A stretch of DNA of 49,313 nucleotides from Desulfobulbus sp. (GCA_009780825.1 WQZH01000017.1:1-49313); one strand, 5' to 3'. Shown: positions 24,615 to 33,745, counted from the stretch's first letter. A program made the numbers and translations. The notes: a model not told the origin generated them from the sequence alone.

Positions 24615-27600
24615 ATGGATGTCAATTACCGTGAAATTCCATATAATTTCACTTCGGCCGACGACCGGCTGATCATCAACCACCTCTTTGGCTCCACAGT
24701 GTGGGACGATCTGGAGGAGCTTCGCAACCAACGGGCCACCGGCCGTTCGGCCCGGCTGGTCATGCGCTGCATCGGCGATCTCTTCATTCTCCAGCGCAAC
24801 CCCTTTCTCTACCAGGAACTGGTCGACTCGCCCCGCCGCCGCCGGTCATTTTTCCGCATCGTGAAGCACGACCTCAATCTCATCGAGGCGACGGCCAAAA
24901 AGGTCAAGGTGGACTCGGTGCGAACCGGCAAGGTGGTCAATCTGGTTCGCCTCTGCCGCGAACGGATGCGCAACCTGCAAAGGGAAATCGGCAGTGTTCC
25001 CAAGACAAGAAACACCATCCGCAAACGGCTCGGCGCGGTTATCGGTCCTGAAAACGTCTGCTTCGACCCCTTCAGCCTGATCAGCCACGCCACCGACGCC
25101 ACGGACTGGCGGCTGCATCTGCCGGTGGCGGTGGTCTGGCCTGACCGTGAGGAACAGGTTCCCGGCCTGTTGACCGCCATCGCCGGCCTGGGTCTGCACG
25201 CGATTCCTCGGGGCGGCGGCACCGGCCTCACGGGCGGCGCCGTGCCGGTCAGCGCCGGTTGCATCATGATCAACACCGAAAAACTCAACCGCATTCACGG
25301 GATCGACCATCGTTCCACGCCCCAGGAAAATGGCACTGCCGAACAGATGGCGGTGCTTCGCCTCGAAGCCGGCGTCATCACCCAGGACGCGATGCAGTAT
25401 GCCGAACAGCGCGGACTCGTTTTCGCCACCGACCCGACCAGCGCCTGGGCTTCGACCATCGGCGGCAACATCTCGGAGAATGCCGGCGGCAAGACCGCGG
25501 TCCTCTGGGGCACGGCCATCGACAACCTGGTGGCCTACACCATCGCCATGCCCGGAACTGGCCTGGTGACCGTGCGGCGTACCCGCCATCCCATGCGGAA
25601 GATCATGCCTGAGGATCAGGTGGCTTTCGAGGTGTTCGACGCCCAGGGCACGCTGGTGCGGAACGTGGAACTGCGCGGCGACGAGATTCGCAAGAAAGGG
25701 TTGTGGAAAGACATCACCAACAAGGCATTGGGCGGACTTCCGGGCGTGCAGAAGGAGGGGACCGACGGGGTGCTCACCTCCGCCGAATTCATCCTCTATC
25801 CAGCCTATGCCAAGAAACTGACCTTCTGCCTCGAATTCTTCGGTCCGGACATGGACGAGGCCAGCAAGGTCATCGTCGAAATTTCGGAACAGTTCGTCAA
25901 TCAGGGTGAGGAAGCCTTGATGGCGCTCGAACATTTCGACGAAGAGTACATCCGGGCGATCAACTACAAGTTCAAGGCGGCGCGCAGCGAAGCGCCCAAA
26001 GCGGTCCTGCTCATCGACATGGTCGGCCACACCACCGAGCAGATCCTGCGGGGCAAGGCCACCCTGCTCCGGCTGCTGGAACGGTACGCCAACACAGAGA
26101 TCTTTGTGGCCAGCGACGCCGACGAGGCCAGCCGTTTCTGGCGCGACCGCAAGCGGCTCGGCGCCATCGCCGCCCGGACCAATGCCTTCAAGCTGAACGA
26201 GGACATTGTGCTGCCGTTGCCCACCCTGGCCGAATTCGCCCGTTTTGTCGATGTCACCAATATCGAAGAAGACCGCTACAATCAAGCACGCGTGGCGCAC
26301 GACATCCTGGCCTACCTGCAAATCGCCGAGCCGATCGAAGACCCTGACTGGCTGGAGGCCAAAATCCCCAAGGCGGCGGAGCTGTGCGACGCGGCTTTGG
26401 CCGCTCTGGCCATAGGCGATGCCGAAACGGTCCGCGGCGAGCGCCATCTCAAGGGTCTGATCGCCGATCTGTTGCAGTTGTTCCGCGGATACCCCCGGAT
26501 CAGCGCCAATATCGGCCGTATTGCCGAAGAAGGCCGGCAACGGCGGATCATCATCGCCACCCACATGCATGCCGGCGATGGGAATGTCCATGTCAATATC
26601 CCGGTGTTTTCCAACGACCGGGCCATGATGCGGCGCGCAGCAGCGGCAGCCGACGAAATCATGGCCAAAGCCGTGGCCCTGGGCGGCGTGGTCAGCGGCG
26701 AGCATGGCATCGGCATCACCAAGATGAAATTCCTCGACCGGCATCTGGTTGACCAGTTGACCGCCTATCGCAGCCAGGTGGACCCTGGAGGAGTGATGAA
26801 CCCCGACAAGCTGGTCGAGGCGGATATCATCGACAAAGTCTTTACCCCGTCCTTCAATCTCTTGAAACTGGAAGCCCGGATTCTCCAGCACGGCTCCCTG
26901 CAAACCCTGGCGGCCAGGATCTCGAAATGTATCCGCTGCGGCAAATGCAAGGCCGACTGCTGCGTTTTCTACCCTAAAAGCGCCCTCTTCTTTCATCCCC
27001 GCAACAAGAACCTGGCCATCGGCTCACTGATCGAAGCCCTGCTCTACGACATGCAGCGCTCGCACTTTCCGCGCTTCAACCAGCTGAAAAATCTCGAAGA
27101 GATCGCCGACCACTGTACTCTGTGCGGGAAATGTCTCAAACCATGCCCGGTGGACATCGACACTGCCCAGGTTTCCATTCTCGAACGCGAAATTCTCAGC
27201 GAACGCAGCTACAAACACACGCCCTTGCCCACCCGGATGTCGCTGCATTACCTCAAAACCAGGAACCGGCTCTACAACACCCTCTTCCGTAAGACCATGG
27301 TCGAATGGGGGGCCAGCCTGCAACGATTCGGCGCCGACATGCTGCAACAGGCGCCCGGAACCGTGGCGGCACGGCCGTGGCGGTTGATCGGCCTGCTCAA
27401 GGCCCCGATGATGCCGCCTTCGAAAAAAACGCTGCGAGCCGTACTGCCGACGACGACGCTCAATCAGGCCCTCTTGCTCACTCCACGGGAACCGGCCCGC
27501 AAGACTGTTTTTTATTTTCCCGGCTGCGGTTCGGAACGGTTGTACGGCATCATTGCCGAAGCCGCCATCTACAGCCTGCTTGCCACCGGTGTCCGGGTTG

Positions 27601-28256
27601 TCTTGCCGCCGGCCCATCTCTGTTGCGGTTTCCCCGCCAAGGCCAATGCCAAGGCCAGGATGCACGACGACGTGACCTTACGCGATACCATCGTGCTCAG
27701 CCAGATCCGGGACATGCTCGGATATATCAACTTCGACGGGGTGGTCGTCAGTTGCGGCACCTGCCGGGAGGCCCTGCGCGAGCTGGGGGCCGAGGCGATC
27801 TTCGACAGCGCCCTGGTCGACATCGCTCTCTTCGTGCTTGAACAGGCCCCGGAACGGTTTCCTGCCGCTGGTGCCCCAGCGGTTCTCTACCATGCTCCCT
27901 GTCACGATTCGCTCCAAGGCGAAGGTCCGCTGATCCTCCGGCAACTCGGCGCCCAGGCGACCGCCGTTGCCGGCTGCTGTTCCGAAGCCGGAACCTTGGC
28001 GCTGTCCCGGCCGGATATTGCCGAAGCCATGCGCCAGCGCAAACGCGACCATCTCAAGACCGCAACCGCAGGCTATCGAACCCGGCGCATCATCGCCACC
28101 AACTGCCCATCGTGCATCTCCGGCCTGGGCCGCAACCGCGACCTCGGCGTCGAACCGCAGCACTTGGCCGTGTTGTTGGCCGAATCGCTGGGTGGAGCCA
28201 CCTGGCGGCAGGAGTTGATGGCCTTGGCGAAAAAGGCCGAGGTGATCACCTTCTGA
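24615..28256 (+). CDS. FAD-linked oxidase fused to Fe-S/CCG module with N-terminal DUF3683
   Basis: This 1213-residue fusion starts MDVNYREIPYNFTSADDRLI (DUF3683). An FAD_binding_4 domain (GGGTGLTGGAVPVS, about residue 199) and an FAD-oxidase C-terminal domain (THMHAGDGNVHVN, VSGEHGIGITK) follow. Two ferredoxin-type clusters come next, CIRCGKCKADC (about 771) and CTLCGKCLKPCP (about 834). Two CCG (GlpC/LldE-like) domains close the protein: FPGCGSERLYG with LCCGFPAKAN, and YHAPCHDSLQGEGP with GCCSEAG. It resembles D-lactate or glycolate dehydrogenases whose electrons go to quinone or an Fe-S partner. The frame is open 16 codons upstream, but Met 24615 fits the domain start. Substrate is unproven. 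Confidence 0.9.
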   Translation: MDVNYREIPYNFTSADDRLIINHLFGSTVWDDLEELRNQRATGRSARLVMRCIGDLFILQRNPFLYQELVDSPRRRRSFFRIVKHDLNLIEATAKKVKVDSVRTGKVVNLVRLCRERMRNLQREIGSVPKTRNTIRKRLGAVIGPENVCFDPFSLISHATDATDWRLHLPVAVVWPDREEQVPGLLTAIAGLGLHAIPRGGGTGLTGGAVPVSAGCIMINTEKLNRIHGIDHRSTPQENGTAEQMAVLRLEAGVITQDAMQYAEQRGLVFATDPTSAWASTIGGNISENAGGKTAVLWGTAIDNLVAYTIAMPGTGLVTVRRTRHPMRKIMPEDQVAFEVFDAQGTLVRNVELRGDEIRKKGLWKDITNKALGGLPGVQKEGTDGVLTSAEFILYPAYAKKLTFCLEFFGPDMDEASKVIVEISEQFVNQGEEALMALEHFDEEYIRAINYKFKAARSEAPKAVLLIDMVGHTTEQILRGKATLLRLLERYANTEIFVASDADEASRFWRDRKRLGAIAARTNAFKLNEDIVLPLPTLAEFARFVDVTNIEEDRYNQARVAHDILAYLQIAEPIEDPDWLEAKIPKAAELCDAALAALAIGDAETVRGERHLKGLIADLLQLFRGYPRISANIGRIAEEGRQRRIIIATHMHAGDGNVHVNIPVFSNDRAMMRRAAAAADEIMAKAVALGGVVSGEHGIGITKMKFLDRHLVDQLTAYRSQVDPGGVMNPDKLVEADIIDKVFTPSFNLLKLEARILQHGSLQTLAARISKCIRCGKCKADCCVFYPKSALFFHPRNKNLAIGSLIEALLYDMQRSHFPRFNQLKNLEEIADHCTLCGKCLKPCPVDIDTAQVSILEREILSERSYKHTPLPTRMSLHYLKTRNRLYNTLFRKTMVEWGASLQRFGADMLQQAPGTVAARPWRLIGLLKAPMMPPSKKTLRAVLPTTTLNQALLLTPREPARKTVFYFPGCGSERLYGIIAEAAIYSLLATGVRVVLPPAHLCCGFPAKANAKARMHDDVTLRDTIVLSQIRDMLGYINFDGVVVSCGTCREALRELGAEAIFDSALVDIALFVLEQAPERFPAAGAPAVLYHAPCHDSLQGEGPLILRQLGAQATAVAGCCSEAGTLALSRPDIAEAMRQRKRDHLKTATAGYRTRRIIATNCPSCISGLGRNRDLGVEPQHLAVLLAESLGGATWRQELMALAKKAEVITF

Positions 28257-28320
28257 TTGCTCACCCTACCCCAGGATCAACCCGGGGCAAAGGGCGGGCA
28301 GAGAGGCGCTGTTTTTGGTT

Positions 28321-28965
28321 TCAGTAGAGGATCGAATCGAGGGCGGACGGCGGAGGGGGCAGCACCGGATGGATGGGGTCGTCACCGGCGCCGCCTTTGA
28401 GCTTGAGTCCGAGCAGGCGCAGGTTGTTGTCGTCCAGATAGAGTTTCTCTTCATAGCTCCCCAGGATCACCTGGTTACGGGGTGAAACCAGGCGGACGGA
28501 GAGATACATGACCCTGTTGGCCAGGGTATAGGTGCCGACCACCACCGCCTGGGCCCGCTGCGTCCCGGCCATCTCTTGGAGGTCACGGGTCAGCATGAAT
28601 TCGCCTTCATCCTTTTTCACCCGCAGGTCGCGCCGGAGTTTGATCTCCTTGACCACATATCCCCGCTTGGTAAAACCAGCGATGATATTGTTCTGGAAAC
28701 TGCGGCCGAAGCTCGATGTATCGTTGAGGTTGTCGTTGTTGACCAGGGTGGTGACCAGAATCGGCTGGTCCGGTTGTTGCGGGATGAGCGGCGGAATCGC
28801 CTGGCTGGCCAGGGTGCTTGCCACATCATCACCCAAGGCGGCAAAATCGACGTCACCGCCGAGGAGAGGTTCCAGCCGGGTGCCGTTAAGCTGACTGCAT
28901 CCGGTGAGCGCCAGGAATGCGGTCAGCAGGATACCCAACACCACAGATCGATTCATGCGTATCAT
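28321..28965 (-). CDS. FlgO-family outer-membrane lipoprotein
   Basis: This 214-residue protein has a lipoprotein signal (VVLGILLTAFLALTGC) and a FlgO domain: ILVTTLVNNDNLNDTSSFGR, AGFTKRGYVVKEIKL and AVVVGTYTLANRVMYLSVRL. FlgO is a flagellar outer-membrane-associated lipoprotein in Vibrio. In non-flagellar clusters related proteins act in the envelope, role unknown. ATG 28965 overlaps the stop of the upstream lipoprotein gene (ATGA), so the two are translationally coupled. No flagellar gene is near. Confidence 0.85.
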   Translation of the reverse strand: MIRMNRSVVLGILLTAFLALTGCSQLNGTRLEPLLGGDVDFAALGDDVASTLASQAIPPLIPQQPDQPILVTTLVNNDNLNDTSSFGRSFQNNIIAGFTKRGYVVKEIKLRRDLRVKKDEGEFMLTRDLQEMAGTQRAQAVVVGTYTLANRVMYLSVRLVSPRNQVILGSYEEKLYLDDNNLRLLGLKLKGGAGDDPIHPVLPPPPSALDSILY

Positions 28966-29675
28966 AGAGAGGACTGCTCGGCGGGAGGAGGGTTGGCAGA
29001 AGCGTCCGCGCCGGTCAACTGGATTTCCTTCGCGGGGCCGGACTGCTGCTGGTAGTGCCAATATGAGGCGCTGTCGATGTAATATATATCGGAAAAGCGC
29101 ATCAGATACCGTTTGCCATCGAGAATCGAGGAGGTGATGATCACTTCGTAATGCCCACTCGCCTGATAGTTGGCGCGAACGACATCGACGGCAGTGGCGG
29201 CGGCGATCAATTCCCACGGGGCGTTTTCGAGGACGACGATGCCGCCGGCCAGGGCGATCAAGGCCCCGGGCTTGGGCCAGTTCCAGGCGCGGAAGTCCGA
29301 TGCGTGGTACACCGTCTGCACCTTGTACTCCATGGTCAGCTTGGCGTGTTCAGGCGCGGCTACGGTGGGAATACCGAAGTTGACCAACTGCGTGGTCAAC
29401 AGGTCGTTGAAGCCCTCGTCAAAGGGAAAGGTGTTGCCGTCGCCGCATTTGCCCGAGCCGCATACATGGCGGACATACACCGTGGAGTTGGTATCCTGCC
29501 GCCGCATCAGTTCCTTGCTGACCCGGTCGGCGACATGGTTGGCCAGCACGTTCCACTGCTCGGCCGATTCCATTTCCTTCTGGTCGGAAAAAAACGCTCC
29601 CGGCCCACGCGCACATCCACCAGCCGCGCAACCGATGGCCATCAGCACCAGGCACACCATCCATCCGCTTCGCAT
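28962..29675 (-). CDS. Lipoprotein partner of FlgO-like protein, unknown function
   Basis: This 237-residue protein has a lipoprotein signal with lipobox AAGGC near residue 21. The mature part contains ESAEQWNVLANHVADRV, YVRHVCGSGKCGDGNTFPF, a LTMEYKVQTVYHASD strand, a hydrophobic PGALIALAGGIVVL segment and YLMRFSDIYYID. I do not recognise a named domain. Coupling to the FlgO-like gene (4-base overlap) indicates a joint role in the outer membrane. Confidence 0.75.
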   Translation of the reverse strand: MRSGWMVCLVLMAIGCAAGGCARGPGAFFSDQKEMESAEQWNVLANHVADRVSKELMRRQDTNSTVYVRHVCGSGKCGDGNTFPFDEGFNDLLTTQLVNFGIPTVAAPEHAKLTMEYKVQTVYHASDFRAWNWPKPGALIALAGGIVVLENAPWELIAAATAVDVVRANYQASGHYEVIITSSILDGKRYLMRFSDIYYIDSASYWHYQQQSGPAKEIQLTGADASANPPPAEQSSL

Positions 29676-29930
29676 CGTTTTCTCCTGAACATGAAAAGTT
29701 ACAATTCGATGCCCTTCTTTTCGGATGCATCCTGCCGGAACAATAGAAAAATTATCGCCTCACCGCACAAGGCGACCGCAGCCCGGACACCATCAGCTCA
29801 CCGGCACCTTGGTCCAGGTACAGTCCGCGGCGCACCGGTCAGCGCCGGCTGACATTGCAGGATTGGACGTGCGCCACCGACACGGCCAGGGCCTGAAAGA
29901 AAACCTCTCGGCCGCCGGATCGTCCGGCCA

Positions 29931-30035
29931 TTACTGCCGGCGCTGCTCGAAGCGGGTGAACAGATGGGTCAGCACCTGGGTGGCCTGATCGTCTGCAAGC
30001 GAACCCAGCTTATCCCAGAGATCGCCGGCGTGCAT
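29931..30035 (-). CDS. Very small conserved-looking protein (34 aa)
   Basis: ATG 30035 lies one base after the stop of the zinc-ribbon gene. The product contains DLWDKLGSLADDQATQVLTH, with an L-rich amphipathic helix. I recall similar small ELWEKLGSLSDEDA-type proteins in deltaproteobacteria, but cannot name a family. Tight spacing supports translation. It is too short for most gene callers. Confidence 0.45.
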   Translation of the reverse strand: MHAGDLWDKLGSLADDQATQVLTHLFTRFEQRRQ

Positions 30036-30036
30036 A

Positions 30037-30225
30037 TCAGTCTGCCGCCCCGCTCTCTTTCGCATCCTGCCCCGGATCCGGCGCGGATTCTTCGTCCAGG
30101 ACATACCCCACTCCGCAGCAGGCAGGACATTCCTCCCGGGTAATGAAAAAACGGCTCTCGCCCTGAAAATAGCCGATCTCGCCATTACCGCCGCAGGTAT
30201 TGCAGACTTTTTTCGATTCGTTCAT
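30037..30225 (-). CDS. Small zinc-ribbon protein (62 aa, DnaJ-type CxxCxG motifs)
   Basis: The 62-residue product has two CxxC-type knuckles, CNTCGGNGEIGYF and EECPACCGVGYV, resembling the zinc-binding repeats of DnaJ, then an acidic tail. It lies 14 bases after folD, on the same strand, and is followed after one base by the 34-residue gene. Role is unknown, perhaps a redox or chaperone-like accessory. Confidence 0.65.
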   Translation of the reverse strand: MNESKKVCNTCGGNGEIGYFQGESRFFITREECPACCGVGYVLDEESAPDPGQDAKESGAAD

Positions 30226-30239
30226 GGGTTGCCGAACAA

Positions 30240-31127
30240 TTACAAGAGACCTGCCGCCTGTTTGGCGGCCTGGAGGGTGTTTCGCATCAGCATGGTGATG
30301 GTCATCGGACCGACGCCGCCGGGAACCGGCGTGATGGCTCCGGCCTGGTTGAGCACATCGTCGTAATCGACATCACCGGCCAGTATTGCCTTGCCGGTTG
30401 CGGTCCGGCCGATGCGGTTGACCCCGACATCGATGATGACCGCCCCTGCTTTGATCTGCTCCGCCTTGATCATCTTGGCGACCCCGGCGGCCACGATCAG
30501 AATGTCGGCGCGGCGGGTATGGGCCGCCATGTCGCGGGTGCGGGTATGACAGACGGTCACCGTGGCATTGCCGCCCAACCGCTTCTGCAACATCAGGTTG
30601 GCGACCGGCTTGCCCACGATGTTGGACCGCCCGACCACCACCACCTCGGCACCTGCGGTCTCGATTCCCGTCCGCTGAAGCAATTCGAGAATGCCGTTTG
30701 GCGTGCAAGGCAGGAAACAGTGCTGGCCGAGCATCATCTTGCCGGCATTGACCGGATGAAACCCGTCGACATCCTTGGCCGGATCAATGGCAAACAACAC
30801 CCTGGCCTCGTCGATATGCCTGGGCAGCGGCAGTTGCACCAGGATGCCGTGAATGGCCGAGTTGCGGTTGCACTGCTCAACGATCCGCAGCAGTTCCTCT
30901 TCGCTGGTCGTGGCCGGCAAGGTGATCTGTTCGGAATGGATGCCAAGGGTGTGGGCGGTCTTGTTTTTCGCCGCCACGTAGGATTGCGAGGCCGGGTCCT
31001 CGCCGACCAGAATGGTGGCCAAGCCGGGAATCAACCCATGGTGTTCTTTGATCGCGGTCAGTTCGGCCGCGATTTCCTGCCGGATCGTTCTGGCGATGGC
31101 GGAGCCGCTGATAATGGTTGCTGGCAT
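30240..31127 (-). CDS. folD: Bifunctional methylenetetrahydrofolate dehydrogenase/cyclohydrolase FolD
   Basis: This 295-residue enzyme interconverts 5,10-methylene-, 5,10-methenyl- and 10-formyl-tetrahydrofolate using NADP. It has the substrate motif SYVAAKNKTAHTLGI (Lys54 region), GILVQLPLPRHI, DVDGFHPVNAGKM, the nucleotide-binding VVVGRSNIVGKPVANLM, and the C-terminal ITPVPGGVGPMTITMLM. Length is normal. It heads a short operon with two very small genes downstream. In a sulfate reducer it may also serve C1 metabolism. Confidence 0.96.
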   Translation of the reverse strand: MPATIISGSAIARTIRQEIAAELTAIKEHHGLIPGLATILVGEDPASQSYVAAKNKTAHTLGIHSEQITLPATTSEEELLRIVEQCNRNSAIHGILVQLPLPRHIDEARVLFAIDPAKDVDGFHPVNAGKMMLGQHCFLPCTPNGILELLQRTGIETAGAEVVVVGRSNIVGKPVANLMLQKRLGGNATVTVCHTRTRDMAAHTRRADILIVAAGVAKMIKAEQIKAGAVIIDVGVNRIGRTATGKAILAGDVDYDDVLNQAGAITPVPGGVGPMTITMLMRNTLQAAKQAAGLL

Positions 31128-31294
31128 GAAGTTGCGCGTTCACATGGAAAAGAAGGATGGGAAAAAACCTGAAAATCAGGAAAATCAAGCCTAGCATACC
31201 GGCTGTTTTTTTCAAGCTGAGACTGTAACGCCCATAACGCCCATGCCAACTCAGCCAAACCCACCCGCCCGGCCACCGGTCTCCCGGCCTGTGG

Positions 31295-32071
31295 CTATTT
31301 GATGATGTAGCGCTGTCCGTCTTTGTTGATATAGTCGAGCACCCTCTGCATATCCTCCGATGGCTCGCCCTTGACGATCAGGGTAATGGGACGACTGATC
31401 TCGGGCGCATTCGGGCTGTGGACCAGATAATCGGCCTGGGAGATGGGAGGAAAGCCAATGGTGCCTGAATTTCTGACGATGCGGCTTTTGATGTCTTCGG
31501 CGGTCGTCCCCATCATGGCATCCTTGGTGAATAAGGAGTCGGCCATGATATTTTTTTGAAACACCGCCACCGTGCCCGGGGATCTTGTTCCCCAAAACCA
31601 CCAGGATCGGCTTGTCAGGCCCGACGACCTGCGACCAGTTCTTGACCGCGCCGCTGAAAATCCCCTGCAACTGTTCCTTGGACAGCGACACCACCGGAAC
31701 ATCGACGTTGGTCAGCACCTTGATCTTGTCCTGCCCGATGGTCCAACTGCGATAGACGGATGGGTCGGGGATGGCATATCCCTCTTTTTTCATCAATTCC
31801 ATCCAGTCGGCAAAGCCGAGCCCACCGACCGCGCAGTGAATCTTGCCGGCGTCGAGATCTTTCCAGGCCTGGACAGGGCCGCTGGCGATAATATTCAGCT
31901 TGATGTTTCGCGCTCTGCTCAGGGGATATTCGATCTTCTTAAAGATATTCTCCACCGCCGCCGCGCCACTGCCGATGATGACTTAGCCTGCACGGGCAAC
32001 GCGCTCATCCTCATACAATAGGCTACTGTGAGCAGGGTGGTCAGGAAAAATCGTGAGGCCCGTGTGGTCAT
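31295..32071 (-). pseudogene. PstS-like phosphate-binding protein with two frameshifts
   Basis: ATG 32071 (GGAGG upstream) starts a signal peptide (RFFLTTLLTVAYCMRM...ALPVQA). A frameshift near 31985 moves to the frame with IIGSGAAAVENIFKKI, KIHCAVGGLGFADWMELM and VPVVSLSKEQLQGIFSG. A second near 31575 moves to VAVFQKNIMADSLFTKDAMM, GTIGFPPISQADYL and EDMQRVLDYINKDGQRYIIK before TAG at 31295. Together these give a complete substrate-binding-domain protein of about 257 residues. No Pst permease is adjacent. The frameshifts could be sequencing errors, since all parts are otherwise well preserved. Confidence 0.7.
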
Positions 32072-32104
32072 GAATCATCCTCCAAAGCTCGAATTAACGC
32101 TGCC

Positions 32105-32136
32105 GGCCGGAAGTATCCCCTTTGATACTTCCGGCC
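32105..32136. repeat. 13-bp perfect inverted repeat (hairpin)
   Basis: The arms GGCCGGAAGTATC and GATACTTCCGGCC flank CCCTTT. It lies about 30 bases upstream of the substrate-binding protein start and lacks a T run on either side. It may be a regulatory hairpin or a mobile-element end. Confidence 0.7.
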
Positions 32137-32358
32137 ATAACAATCGACCAACATATTGAAATAATGTTGTTTTGCCGCAGAAGTCCTTTTGCGCTCCGAT
32201 CCATTGAATTTGAGAAAATTCTCAATAATATTCAAAAGAACAGGTTCAGATGGAGCATGCCAATGCACCAGGAACACCAGCCCGGGATCGGCAACCGGCA
32301 TGCAAGACTACACACTTATAACCAAAATATAATCCGACCAATGGACCATACTCAATAG

Positions 32359-32730
32359 GACCAGGAGCAAAAAGAGGCAAAACGACTGCATGAGCGGATT
32401 TATGCCATGTCCAGGATGCTCAACCCGGAATCCTCGCGGCCCTGCCGGCTGCATGGCGGCTGTGGCCGTGACCTTGCCGATCAGCTCTCCTCCGAGCACC
32501 AAATCCGCAAAGGCGGCAAGTTGGTCTGGGTGAAAAAAGAAAAGGATGGCAGCCAGAACCATCTGCTCGACTGCCTGATGCTGGCCGATGCCTGTGCCGA
32601 TGCTACCTGGACGCCCTCCCTGCCGGTGTACGTGTTGCAACTGCGGCAGGCGGAGCGGGCGGCCAATGCGCCGGCAGCGCCTCGCCGGAAAAAAGAACAG
32701 CCCCGGCCGGTGGAACGGCGCTGGGGATAA
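32359..32730 (+). pseudogene. Phage terminase large subunit (GpA) C-terminal remnant
   Basis: The frame encodes ADQLSSEHQIRKGGKLVWVK, then GSQNHLLDCLMLADACADATW, the C-terminal nuclease end of GpA-type terminase large subunits, followed by a basic RRKKEQPRPVERRWG tail and a stop. An in-frame TAG precedes it and no ATPase domain is upstream, so this is a fragment of a prophage packaging gene. Confidence 0.7.
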
Positions 32731-32744
32731 GGAGGGATAAAACT

Positions 32745-32929
32745 ATGCCGTACACCACCACCGACCAGCATGCGTCCGGGATGAGCGCCAAACAAGGCGG
32801 CAGCAACGAAAGCCCAACCCTTGCGGGGGTTATAAAGGCCATCTGCGGCTATCTCGGCAAATCGGAAAAACGGTGCTCAAGCTGATTAACGCTGAGGGGC
32901 TGCCGGCGGTCAAGATCGGCGGTGGGTGA
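32745..32929 (+). pseudogene. Phage-type HTH DNA-binding protein, frameshifted
   Basis: AGGAGG precedes ATG 32745. The frame gives KAICGYLGKSEK and then, one base on in an A run near 32876, TVLKLINAEGLPAVKIGGG before a stop at 32927. Joined, it is a helix-turn-helix of the phage terminase-small-subunit or excisionase type. It follows the terminase remnant by 15 bases, as in prophage packaging modules. Confidence 0.55.
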
Positions 32930-32988
32930 TGCTCTGATGAAGCGCGTATTGATGCCTGGCATGCATCTCATTATGGCAGGCAATCTTT

Positions 32989-33046
32989 TCGGAAAAATTA
33001 TGTATTTTTTCGGAAAATTTATCGATATCTCTTCGGGAAATTGGTA
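32989..33046 (+). promoter_or_regulatory. Three direct repeats upstream of hicAB
   Basis: The imperfect repeat TTCGGAAAAATTAT occurs at 32989, as TTCGGAAAATTTAT at 33010, and as TTCGGGAAATTGGT at 33033. The start-to-start distances are 21 and 23 bases, about two helical turns. HicB antitoxins bind promoter DNA via their RHH or HTH domain. That these are HicB sites is inference. Confidence 0.5.
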
Positions 33047-33076
33047 TCTTGAAGGTGACAAAAGGAGAGAAAAAAC

Positions 33077-33274
33077 ATGATGCACAGCCGGGAAATAATC
33101 AAGATGCTGAAGGAAGATGGGTGGGTGCATGTTGGTTCAAAAGGCGACCACACCCATTTCGAGCATCCGACCAAGCCCGGCAAGGTCACTGTACCCCACC
33201 CTGAGCGCGACCTAAAACTGAAGACCATCATCAGCATTGAAAAGCAGAGCGGGTTGCGGCTAAGAAAGAAGTAA
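33077..33274 (+). CDS. hicA: HicA toxin, mRNA interferase
   Basis: This 65-residue protein has the HicA dsRNA-binding-like fold: SREIIKMLKEDGWV, GSKGDHTHFEHPTKPGKVTVPHPERDLKLKT, with the catalytic His in GDHTHF. HicA cleaves mRNA when not bound by HicB. AGGAG lies upstream of the ATG (33077; a second ATG follows at 33080). hicB starts 18 bases downstream, the usual toxin-first order. Confidence 0.93.
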   Translation: MMHSREIIKMLKEDGWVHVGSKGDHTHFEHPTKPGKVTVPHPERDLKLKTIISIEKQSGLRLRKK

Positions 33275-33292
33275 GCCCGAAAGGAGGCCACC

Positions 33293-33745
33293 ATGTATTT
33301 TTATTTTCCCGCCACACTTGATCCACACGAGGACGGCAGCGGCCGGTATGACGTCACCTTTGTCGATCTGCCCGGATGCGTTTCGCAAGGAAAAGATCTG
33401 GGCGATGCCCTGCGCATGGCAAGGGAAGCCCTGACCTTGCATCTTTCCTCCATGCTGGCCGATGGCGACCCCATCCCCGCGCCATCTACCCTTGAAGATG
33501 CCCGCCGGGCAGATGAAGCGGAGGCGCTGGCCGAAGGGTACTCGCTTGCTCAGGGCACCATCTGGCAGCATATCAGCATCGAGGCCGAGCCGCGCAAGCC
33601 CACGGATGCTCCTGTGCGCCTGTCCATCTCGCTCAAACCCTCGATCATCGCCAAGATTGACGCATTGGCCGGAGAGATGGGCCTGACCCGGTCCGCCATG
33701 ATCAACGTGGCTACCCGGGAATACATCAGCCGCATACAAGGGTGA
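33293..33745 (+). CDS. hicB: HicB antitoxin with ribbon-helix-helix domain
   Basis: This 150-residue protein has the N-terminal degenerate RNase H-like HicB domain (YFPATLDPHEDGSGRYDVTF, LPGCVSQGKDLGDALRMAREAL) and a C-terminal RHH (VRLSISLKPSIIAKIDALAG, MGLTRSAMINVATREYI). It neutralises HicA and probably autoregulates the operon. AGGAGG precedes the ATG. The third gene starts four bases after its stop. Confidence 0.93.
   Translation: MYFYFPATLDPHEDGSGRYDVTFVDLPGCVSQGKDLGDALRMAREALTLHLSSMLADGDPIPAPSTLEDARRADEAEALAEGYSLAQGTIWQHISIEAEPRKPTDAPVRLSISLKPSIIAKIDALAGEMGLTRSAMINVATREYISRIQG

Noticed and set aside
24846..26996. 716-codon minus-strand open frame
   Set aside because: It is antisense to the FAD/Fe-S oxidoreductase, with His/Gly/Asp-rich shadow composition and no domain.
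32068..32301. 77-codon minus-strand frame ending at the substrate-binding protein start
   Set aside because: The ATGA overlap is suggestive, but it contains the 13-bp hairpin and no recognisable motif. It was left out as a gene.
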